64,000 nt of DNA, from contig CAYXMQ010000009.1 in the NCBI GenBank assembly GCA_964466195.1, positions 1-64,000 of the forward strand. Reading direction: 5' to 3'. Shown piece by piece: positions 41,591 through 49,062 of this stretch. The position numbers and the translations under genes are program-made. Below the pieces are notes generated by a model, which was not told where the DNA came from, searched no databases, and saw nothing but the letters and a program-made list of their open reading frames with translations. The stretch's first letter is position 1, and every line of letters starts with the position of its first letter. The DNA is from PFJX01 sp964466195. GTDB lineage: Bacteria > Pseudomonadota > Gammaproteobacteria > Burkholderiales > Thiobacillaceae.

Positions 41591-44170
41591 ATGGCGAAAC
41601 GCGGCAAAGGGACGGCTGCAAACGCGGCTTTGGCTGAAACGGCGGACGACACGGTTGCCGCCTTGCCTGCCGAGGATTTTCCCATCGTCGGTATCGGCGC
41701 TTCCGCCGGCGGCCTGGAGGCGATCGAGCAGTTCCTGAGCCATGTGCCGGCGGCTTCCGGCATGGCCTTCATCGTCATTCAGCATCTCGACCCCACCCGC
41801 ACCGGCATGATGCCGGCATTGTTGCAGCGGGCGACTGCGATGAAAGTCGTGCAGGCCGAAGACAACATGCCTGTGCAGCCGGATTGCGTTTATGTGATTC
41901 CGCCCAACAAGGACATGTCGCTGCTGCACGGCAAACTGCATTTGCTCGTGCCGCTCGAGTCGCGCGGATTGCGCCTGCCGATCGACTATTTCTTTCGCGC
42001 GCTGGCCGATGACCGGCAACAACAGGCCATCGGCGTGATTCTTTCCGGCATGGGTTCGGATGGCACGCTGGGGATCAAGGCGATCAAGGAAAAGGCCGGT
42101 CTGGTGCTGGTGCAGGAACCGACCTGCGCCAAGTTCGACGGCATGCCGCGCAGCGCCATCGATACCGGTCTGGCCGACATCGTCGCCCCGGCCGAAGTGC
42201 TGCCCGAGCGGCTGGCGGCCGCCAGCCTCCATGCCTTGCCAGCGCGAATGCCCGAACGGGTGCTGGAAGGCGCCAGCCAGAGCGCGCTGGACAAGATCGT
42301 GATCCAGTTGCGCGCACGCACCGGGCATGACTTTTCGTTGTACAAGAAAAGCACGGTTTATCGCCGCATCGAGCGGCGCATGGGCATCCACCAGATCGAC
42401 CGCATCGCCACCTATGCCCGCTTTCTGCAGGAGAACCCGGCCGAGGTCGATCTGCTGTTCAAGGAACTCTTGATTGGCGTGACCAGTTTCTTCCGCGATC
42501 CGTCCGCCTGGGCGTATCTGCAGGAACAGGCATTGCCGGCGCTGCTGGCGGAAAACCCCAACGGTCGCACGCTGCGCGCCTGGACGCCGGGCTGTTCTTC
42601 CGGCGAAGAAGCCTATTCGCTGGCGATCGCGTTCCGGGAAGTTCTGGAGCAGATCAACCCGAAGAGCCGCTTCACATTGCAGGTATTCGCCACCGACCTC
42701 GACCAGGACGCCATCGACCGCGCCCGCCAGGGCATCTACCCGGTCAACATCGCCGCCGATGTGACGCCGGAGCGGCTGGATCGCTACTTCGTCAGCGAGG
42801 CGGGCGGCTATCGGGTGAGCAAGGAAATTCGCGAAATGGTGATCTTCGCGCCGCAGAACGTGCTGTCCGACCCGCCATTCACCAAGCTGGACATCCTCGC
42901 TTGCCGCAATCTGCTGATCTACCTCGGCGCCGAATTGCAAAAGAAGCTGCTGCCGCTGTTCCACTACAGCCTGAATCCGGGCGGCATCTTGTTTCTCGGC
43001 AGCGCCGAATCCATAGGCGGTTGCACCGATTTGTTCGCCCCGCTCGATGCCAAGAGCCGTGTGTATCAGCGTATCGGCGGTGCACGGGGCGCGTCGGCGA
43101 TGGAGTTTCCGACCAAAGCGTTTCCGCGCCTGCCGGCCTCGCCGCAAGACGTCGTCACGCCCTCGGCCGCCAATCTGCAAAGCCTGGTCGAGCAGCGCAT
43201 CCTGCAGCAATTCGCCCCGGCGGCCGTGCTGGTCAACGACAAAGGCGATATCGTCTATATCAGCGGCCGTACCGGAAAATACCTGGAACCGGCCGCCGGC
43301 AAGGCCAACTGGAACATCCACGCGATGGCGCGCGACGGGCTGCGCCATGAGCTGGCGCTGGCTTTGCAAACGGCGCGGCACCAGGGCGGCACGGTCGAGG
43401 TGCGCGGTCTCGCGGTGGGCGCCGACGGCGGCCGCCAGCCTTTCGATCTGGCCGTGCAGGTTCTGGCGGAACCGGCGGAATTGAAAGGCATGGCGCTGAT
43501 CGTGCTGCAGGATCGGCCCACCCCCGCGCCGGACAAGGCGAAAACGGCGCACGCCCCGGCGCGCAGCGGCCGAAATGCGGAACTGGAGGCGGCCTTGCTG
43601 CGCGCGCAGGATCAAATCCGCTCGCTGCGCGAAGAGATGCAGACTTCGCAGGAAGAATTGCGTTCGGCCAACGAGGAACTGCAGTCGACCAACGAGGAGC
43701 TGCAATCGACCAACGAGGAACTGACCACGTCGAAAGAGGAAATGCAGTCGCTCAACGAGGAATTACAGACTGTGAACGCCGAACTGCAATCCAAGCTGGA
43801 CGACCTCTCGCGCACCAACAACGACATGAAGAATCTGCTCAACAGCACCGACATCGCCACGGTATTCCTCGACAATCAGCTCAAGGTGCGCCGCTTCACG
43901 ACGCCGACCACGCGGCTGATCAAGTTGATCCCCGGCGATGTCGGCCGTCCGCTGAGCGACATCGTCAGCGACCTGATCTACCCGGAGTTGCAGAACGACG
44001 CCCACGAAGTCCTGCGTACGCTGGTGTTTTCCGAGAAGGCCGTCACCACTCGCGACGGCCGCTGGTACACGGTGAAGATCATGCCCTACCGCACGCTCGA
44101 CAACGTCATCGACGGCGTCGTCATCACCTTCATGGATATCACCGCCAGCAAGCGGCGGGCGGTGAAATAG
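41591..44170 (+). CDS. CheB-CheR-PAS fusion protein with coiled coil
   Basis: The 859-residue product joins a CheB methylesterase domain (nucleophile Ser38 in IGASAGG, His65 in QHLDP, LSGMGSDGTLG), a CheR methyltransferase domain (IERRMGI, FFRDPSAW, GCSSGEEAYSLA, ILACRNLLIYL), a PAS-like unit, a heptad-repeat coiled coil (about 675-740, repeated NEELQSTNEEL words) and a second PAS domain. Family members often end in a histidine kinase; this one stops after the PAS domain, so its output is unclear. It is not next to other chemotaxis genes, so an alternative signalling system, rather than flagellar chemotaxis, is likely. Confidence 0.9.
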   Translation: MAKRGKGTAANAALAETADDTVAALPAEDFPIVGIGASAGGLEAIEQFLSHVPAASGMAFIVIQHLDPTRTGMMPALLQRATAMKVVQAEDNMPVQPDCVYVIPPNKDMSLLHGKLHLLVPLESRGLRLPIDYFFRALADDRQQQAIGVILSGMGSDGTLGIKAIKEKAGLVLVQEPTCAKFDGMPRSAIDTGLADIVAPAEVLPERLAAASLHALPARMPERVLEGASQSALDKIVIQLRARTGHDFSLYKKSTVYRRIERRMGIHQIDRIATYARFLQENPAEVDLLFKELLIGVTSFFRDPSAWAYLQEQALPALLAENPNGRTLRAWTPGCSSGEEAYSLAIAFREVLEQINPKSRFTLQVFATDLDQDAIDRARQGIYPVNIAADVTPERLDRYFVSEAGGYRVSKEIREMVIFAPQNVLSDPPFTKLDILACRNLLIYLGAELQKKLLPLFHYSLNPGGILFLGSAESIGGCTDLFAPLDAKSRVYQRIGGARGASAMEFPTKAFPRLPASPQDVVTPSAANLQSLVEQRILQQFAPAAVLVNDKGDIVYISGRTGKYLEPAAGKANWNIHAMARDGLRHELALALQTARHQGGTVEVRGLAVGADGGRQPFDLAVQVLAEPAELKGMALIVLQDRPTPAPDKAKTAHAPARSGRNAELEAALLRAQDQIRSLREEMQTSQEELRSANEELQSTNEELQSTNEELTTSKEEMQSLNEELQTVNAELQSKLDDLSRTNNDMKNLLNSTDIATVFLDNQLKVRRFTTPTTRLIKLIPGDVGRPLSDIVSDLIYPELQNDAHEVLRTLVFSEKAVTTRDGRWYTVKIMPYRTLDNVIDGVVITFMDITASKRRAVK

Positions 44171-44248
44171 CGGCGGCGGGTTTTTCTACGGCTTGCTTGT
44201 CGCCGCGGCTTGTTGCAAGGTGCGGGCAAATACTCTCTGGAGAAACGC

Positions 44249-44707
44249 ATGTCCTGGCTGATTCCTTTTTTTCTGGTTCTGCATCTGCTGGCCGCCATCG
44301 GCTGGGTCGGCGGCATGTTGTTCGCGCACCTGGCGTTGCGGCCGAGTGCAATGGCGCTGGAACCGCCGGTGCGGTTGGCTTTATGGCAGCGGGTGTTTTC
44401 GCGCTTCTTTCCGCTGGTCTGGCTGTGTATTGCGCTCTTGCTGGTGACCGGCCATGGTTTGACCGGGCTGGGCGCCGGCGCGGGTTCGCATACGGTGTTG
44501 GCCATGATGTTGATCGGCTGGCTCATGACGGCGCTGTTCGCCTATTTGTATTTTCAGCCCTACGCCGCGTTGCGGGCGGCCTTGTCGGCGGGCGACATCC
44601 CTGCCGCCGCCGCCGCGCAGAACACGATACGGCAGATCGTCGCGACCAACCTGACGCTGGGGCTGGTGGTCTGCGTGCTGGGCGTGCTGGCGCGTTTCTT
44701 CGGTTGA
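44249..44707 (+). CDS. CopD-family-like small membrane protein
   Basis: The 152-residue product has four membrane helices (about 3-25, 48-70, 80-100, 128-150). The first helix LHLLAAIGWVGGMLFAHLALRP matches the copper-resistance CopD-like family, with conserved His and Trp residues that may bind metal or haem. CTGGAGAAA lies just before the ATG. No copC or copper gene is nearby, so the role is unknown. Confidence 0.75.
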   Translation: MSWLIPFFLVLHLLAAIGWVGGMLFAHLALRPSAMALEPPVRLALWQRVFSRFFPLVWLCIALLLVTGHGLTGLGAGAGSHTVLAMMLIGWLMTALFAYLYFQPYAALRAALSAGDIPAAAAAQNTIRQIVATNLTLGLVVCVLGVLARFFG

Positions 44708-44854
44708 GCGGCGCCGCGGCCTTGCCTGCATAGCGCGTAACGCGCGCGATCGAGCGTCCCGACGCATATATGCCTTGGGCGAGCGGGGCCGGGCCGTTTC
44801 CGGGGGAGGAGGGCGGTGGTATCCTGCCCGCTCTCCCGCATTGCAGCTCCCGCC

Positions 44855-45274
44855 ATGACCTCTATTGCCCCCCGTAACGAAGTGGAACGCCTGTTGTCCG
44901 ACATGGATCAAGGCAATCTGGACCCGGAAACCTTTGCGCGGCAGTTGCTCGACCATCAGGTTTTCATGCCGATCAAGGATGAAAAGCACCAGATCGCCGG
45001 TTTCCAGCTGTCCACCAAAGCCGACCCGCTGGTCATCGACGACGAGGACGGCAACCGCGTGTTCATCGCCTTTTCCTCACCCGAGCGCGCCAAGGAATTC
45101 ACCGCCGAATTTCCCGGCTACAGCGGCGGCTTGCTCACCGAAGTGTCCTGGATCATCAAGCGCATGGGCGCCGACATGGGTCTGTCGATCAATCCGGGCC
45201 AGGATCCCGGCTTCGATTTCGATGCCGACATGGTCGCAATGCTGGCTTCGTTGTTGCCGGAGCAGGATCAATGA
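44855..45274 (+). CDS. SseB-family-like protein
   Basis: The 139-residue cytoplasmic protein has an SseB-like pattern: an N-terminal helix VERLLSDMDQ, a PLVIDDEDGNRVFIAFSSPERAKEF core and the closing INPGQDPGFDFDADMVAML. SseB (enhanced serine sensitivity) proteins have no confirmed role. Its stop overlaps the next gene's start (ATGA), so the two are co-translated. I use ATG 44855, since the upstream frame begins within the gap after the CopD-like gene. Confidence 0.65.
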   Translation: MTSIAPRNEVERLLSDMDQGNLDPETFARQLLDHQVFMPIKDEKHQIAGFQLSTKADPLVIDDEDGNRVFIAFSSPERAKEFTAEFPGYSGGLLTEVSWIIKRMGADMGLSINPGQDPGFDFDADMVAMLASLLPEQDQ

Positions 45275-45804
45275 CCAACCGTCAGGTCGGCGAGGTCTAT
45301 AGCCCGGAGCATGCCCGCTACGACGAAGGTGCGCGTTACGCCTACAGCGAAGGCGCCCATGAACTGGTCTTGTTCTGGAGCGCCCCGACGCTGGCGGAAG
45401 TCGACGGATTCCGCTTGCAGCCGATGGACGTCGCGTTGTTCACGCATGGGCCGGCGGCGTTTCTGCTGTACAAGATCAAGGATGTCTGCGAATGGTCCGA
45501 CGTCGCGTTCAACATCCATCTGATCCCGGAAGCGCAACGTGAACTGCCGACCGAAACGCCGGGGGATCGTGCGCGTTTCAGAATGGTTTTGGTCGATGCC
45601 GAAGACGGCGTGATCCGGGCCAAGCGCATCGTCTCGCTCGACAAGGTGATGACTCAGGCGATCAAACACACCATGCACGATCAGGCCGCCACGGCGTTCA
45701 ACCGCATCATCTATGAAGCGGCCGTGCAGGAGGTCTACAGCCGTTATGCCGACAGCGACGCTTTGGCGAACGTGGCTGAAGTGGTCGAAGCGGCTCTGGG
45801 CTGA
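45271..45804 (+). CDS. Conserved protein of unknown function
   Basis: The 177-residue product has no recognised motif; it is acidic and soluble, without signal peptide or membrane helix. It starts within the stop of the SseB-like gene (ATGA overlap) and is followed after eight bases by the GlcD-type oxidase gene. Tight coupling suggests a shared operon, but neither partner tells its function. Length and codon use look ordinary. Confidence 0.6.
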   Translation: MTNRQVGEVYSPEHARYDEGARYAYSEGAHELVLFWSAPTLAEVDGFRLQPMDVALFTHGPAAFLLYKIKDVCEWSDVAFNIHLIPEAQRELPTETPGDRARFRMVLVDAEDGVIRAKRIVSLDKVMTQAIKHTMHDQAATAFNRIIYEAAVQEVYSRYADSDALANVAEVVEAALG

Positions 45805-45812
45805 TTCACGCA

Positions 45813-47210
45813 ATGCTGAATGCCGCCATCCTGGCCGAATTGCAGGCGCTGCTGAGCGTCGACCGCGTCTTTGTCGATGCCGCCACGCTGGCGCTCTACG
45901 CCAGCGACGAGACGCCGAAATCCTGTTTGCCCGATGCCGTGCTGTTTCCTGCCGGCCATGATGACGTCGTCGCCATCGTCAAACTGGCCAACCGGCACGC
46001 CAAAGCGCTGGTGGCTCGCGGCGCCGGTTCCGGCAATGTCGGCGGTGCGATGCCGGTCAGCGGCAGCCTGGTGGTCAGTTTCGAGTGCATGAACCGCATC
46101 ATCGAGTTCGACGCGGCGAATCGTTTGGTCGTGGTCGAGCCCGGCGTGGTGACTGATGACATCGACGCGCTCGCCAACACGGTCGGCCTGATGTACGCGC
46201 CCGATCCCGGCTCCGGCGCCTATTGCCGCATCGGCGGCAATCTGGCGATGAACGCCGCCGGACCGCGTTGCGTGAAATATGGCGCCACGCGCGACCATGT
46301 CCTCGGCTTGCGCGCGGTGACCGGCGACGGCCGCGAAATTCGGGTCGGCGGACGCACCACCAAATACGCCACCGCCTACGATCTCAGCCGCCTGCTGGTC
46401 GGCTCGGAAGGCACGCTGGCGCTGATTACCGAAGCCACTCTTAAACTGATGCCGCTGCCGGAAAGCATCGCCACGCTGCGTGTCTGCTATGCCAGCAACG
46501 CGGCGGCCTGTGCGGCGGTCAGCCGGATCATGGGGCGACCGGGGGCGAACGCCGTACTGCCGAGCGCGCTCGAATTCATGGACCGCCATGCCATCGAGGC
46601 GATACGCGAATACGGCGCGGCGGATGGTTTGCCGGCCGGTACGCAAGCCGTGTTGATGGTGGAGGCCGATGGCGCGGCAGCCGATCTGCCGCGCCAGATT
46701 GCGGCGCTGGAAGCCGCGTTGGCGGGCGAGGGCTTGCTGGAAATTCAGAGCGGCTTCACCGCCGCCGCCATCGCCGACTTGTGGATCGCGCGAAAATCGC
46801 TGTCGCATGCGGTGAAGAAAATCGCGCCGCTGAAAATCAATGAAGACGTGGTGGTGCCGGTGGCCCGTCTGGCCAATCTGGTCAGCGCCATCGACGCGCT
46901 GGGCCGGCAGTATCGCGTGCCGATCGTCAGCTTCGGCCATGCCGGCAACGGCAATCTGCATGTCAATCTGATGGTGCATGCCGACGACACCGAAGAAATG
47001 GCGCGCGCCGGCGCCTGCCGCGACGGCCTGATCGAAGCCGTGCTCGGTCTGGGCGGCAGCCTGTCCGGCGAGCACGGCATCGGCAGCGAGAAACGCCACT
47101 ATGTCGGCCGCGAGCTGGACGCCTCGACGTTGGCGATGATGCGCGATCTGAAAAAACTGTTCGATCCGCAGGGTTTGCTCAATCCGGGCAAGAAATTGCC
47201 GGATTTCTGA
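45813..47210 (+). CDS. FAD-linked oxidase, GlcD/D-lactate dehydrogenase family
   Basis: The 465-residue flavoenzyme has the FAD_binding_4 domain (LVARGAGSGNVGGA, PGSGAYCRIGGNLAMNAAGPRCVKYG at about 135-155) and the FAD oxidase C-terminal domain (VSFGHAGNGNLHVN, the GSLSGEHGIGSEKR close). Such enzymes oxidise glycolate, D-lactate or related 2-hydroxyacids and pass electrons to quinones. It is the last gene of the run starting with the SseB-like gene. No glcE or glcF is adjacent, so it acts alone, as in single-subunit D-lactate dehydrogenases. Confidence 0.9.
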   Translation: MLNAAILAELQALLSVDRVFVDAATLALYASDETPKSCLPDAVLFPAGHDDVVAIVKLANRHAKALVARGAGSGNVGGAMPVSGSLVVSFECMNRIIEFDAANRLVVVEPGVVTDDIDALANTVGLMYAPDPGSGAYCRIGGNLAMNAAGPRCVKYGATRDHVLGLRAVTGDGREIRVGGRTTKYATAYDLSRLLVGSEGTLALITEATLKLMPLPESIATLRVCYASNAAACAAVSRIMGRPGANAVLPSALEFMDRHAIEAIREYGAADGLPAGTQAVLMVEADGAAADLPRQIAALEAALAGEGLLEIQSGFTAAAIADLWIARKSLSHAVKKIAPLKINEDVVVPVARLANLVSAIDALGRQYRVPIVSFGHAGNGNLHVNLMVHADDTEEMARAGACRDGLIEAVLGLGGSLSGEHGIGSEKRHYVGRELDASTLAMMRDLKKLFDPQGLLNPGKKLPDF

Positions 47211-47360
47211 TCGTGCGCCCCGGCGGGCGCTGCAGTTGCCGCCAGCACACTTCGTCCGGCTGGCACACGCTTTACAAACGAGCACGATTACCCGGATAGT
47301 TCGTATGGGTATTGCAGGTTGCGACCCAAAACAACTATCAGACCTATGAGGAGCTCGTCC

Positions 47361-48101
47361 ATGAAGTCCCTGAACATGATCATCTTGTCGGTCGCGGCGG
47401 CCGTATCCCTGCTGTTGTTGGTGACGGTGTATTTCCTGTTTTCAGGCTTTAGCGAACGCATGATGCAACAGACCGCCTTTTCGCAAGCATCGGTCGTATC
47501 CAGGCTCGCTTTTTCCAATATGTACCAGCTCATGAATCTGGGCTGGAAGCGCGATCAGGTTATCGCCTTCAGCGAGAGTGCAACCCAATCGCTGGCCGGC
47601 TCGCCACTGCACATCGCGTTCTATCGTGGCGAACGGGTGGCGCAGCGTTACGGTCCGGTCGTCCAGCAAGCCATGACGCCTGACCTGGAAAAAGCCCTCC
47701 GCAGCGGCCGGCCGGTTGAAATCGCAACCCCCTATGGCGGCCGCTATATCTATCCTTTGCAGGCCGATCAACGTTGCTTGCGTTGCCACGAAAACGTGAA
47801 AGTGGGAGACGTGCTAGGTGCGGTCACGGTCGAGGCGCGTTACGAACGATTCATTGAAGATGCGCGCAAGCTGCTGATGATGATTCTGCTCATGCTGGCG
47901 CCCGCTCCTTTTGCCGCCGCCTGGTTGGTGACGATTTATCTGGATCGCCGGATCAAGCACTTTATCCAGCAGGTCGACGACGTACTCGAACGATCCGAAA
48001 CGAGCGCCAAAACCCCCGATTTCAATACGGTAAAACCGGCCTGGAAGGAACTCGATGAGGTGCTCGACCGCTTCAAGCGGCTGGATTTGCGGCGAAACTG
48101 A
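47361..48101 (+). CDS. Membrane sensor-like protein with periplasmic haem-c site
   Basis: The 246-residue protein has two membrane helices (about 6-28 and 170-193) enclosing a periplasmic domain with one CLRCH haem-c motif (139-143) and the surrounding GGRYIYPLQADQ...GDVLGAVTVE pattern of DUF3365/Tll0287-like haem domains. Only about 50 residues follow the second helix, with no kinase, cyclase or methyl-accepting domain. It may sense a redox state or gas ligand. The start at ATG 47361 has GAGGAG eight bases upstream, better than the ATG at 47346. Confidence 0.75.
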   Translation: MKSLNMIILSVAAAVSLLLLVTVYFLFSGFSERMMQQTAFSQASVVSRLAFSNMYQLMNLGWKRDQVIAFSESATQSLAGSPLHIAFYRGERVAQRYGPVVQQAMTPDLEKALRSGRPVEIATPYGGRYIYPLQADQRCLRCHENVKVGDVLGAVTVEARYERFIEDARKLLMMILLMLAPAPFAAAWLVTIYLDRRIKHFIQQVDDVLERSETSAKTPDFNTVKPAWKELDEVLDRFKRLDLRRN

Positions 48102-48204
48102 GCCCGTTGTAAGGATTTTACTGACGGGTTTGCTTTACAAAGCGGGACTACCCCGCCTATAAATTGGCCGCCTTGCCTCGTTTCGCCCTCTTGCGAATTA
48201 GCCG

Positions 48205-49062
48205 ATGAAAAACAAAATTTGCCCTGCATCGTTTTTTGCTGTCTTCAGGCTGGCCTTGTTGCTGGCCTTGCCGGGCCTCGCCGTCGCTGAAACCTACAGC
48301 TTCGGCGTGCTTTCGCAGCGCAGTCCGTTGCTGACTGCCGAGTACTGGAATCCCATTCTTGAGCATGTCACGCGCCAGACCGGTATTGAACTGCGGCTCA
48401 GGAGCACGCGCACCGCGCCGGAATCGAGTGCGGCGCAGGCGCGCGGCGAATACGATTTCGTCTATTCCAATCAGATTTTTGCGCCCGCCATTGCGCCGCA
48501 GGGCTACCGCGTGCTGTTGCGCCCGCGCGGCGCGCCGATCCGCGGCCAGTTCGTCACGCTGGAAGGCTCGCCGCTGCGTACGCTGGCCGATCTCGCCGGG
48601 CGAGAAGTCGGTTTCCCTTCCCGCGCAGCCTTCATCGCTTATGCCGTACCGATGGACGCGCTGCTGCGCCAGGGCATCTCGGCCAAGCCGACGTTCGGCG
48701 GCAACCAGGAAGGCATCATGGGCCAGCTCAAGGCCGGCCGCGTGGCTGCCGCCGGGGTCAACGACGAAGTGATGCGCCAGTACGCCGCGCGCGAGAACCT
48801 GCGCTACCGCGTCTTGTGGGAATCGCCGCTGTTTCAGAATCTGCCCATCGCCGCCCACCCGCGCGTGCCCGACAAGGTTGCGGCTGCGGTGCAGCAGGCG
48901 TTCGCCGGCATGATTGATGATCTGGAAGGGCGGCGCGTGCTGGCCGCCAGCGCGGCCGTGCTCAAGGAAAAACCGCCGCTGGGCTTCACGCCGGCCAGCC
49001 CGAGCGATTACCAGAACTACCTGGATTTCTACCGCCACACGCTGGTCAAGGATATCGAATAG
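48205..49062 (+). CDS. PhnD-like periplasmic substrate-binding protein
   Basis: The 285-residue product has a signal peptide (about 1-29, cleaved after AVA) and the PhnD/phosphonate-binding-like fold (FGVLSQRSPL, QARGEYDFVYSNQIFAPAI, LAGREVGFPS). There are no ABC permease or ATPase genes beside it. Its stop is directly followed by the ATG of the GGDEF-EAL gene, so it probably supplies the ligand for that membrane receptor rather than for a transporter. Confidence 0.85.
   Translation: MKNKICPASFFAVFRLALLLALPGLAVAETYSFGVLSQRSPLLTAEYWNPILEHVTRQTGIELRLRSTRTAPESSAAQARGEYDFVYSNQIFAPAIAPQGYRVLLRPRGAPIRGQFVTLEGSPLRTLADLAGREVGFPSRAAFIAYAVPMDALLRQGISAKPTFGGNQEGIMGQLKAGRVAAAGVNDEVMRQYAARENLRYRVLWESPLFQNLPIAAHPRVPDKVAAAVQQAFAGMIDDLEGRRVLAASAAVLKEKPPLGFTPASPSDYQNYLDFYRHTLVKDIE

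Noticed and set aside
41585..43705. 706-codon minus-strand open frame over the CheB-CheR gene
   Set aside because: Antisense shadow of a gene with clear CheB and CheR motifs.
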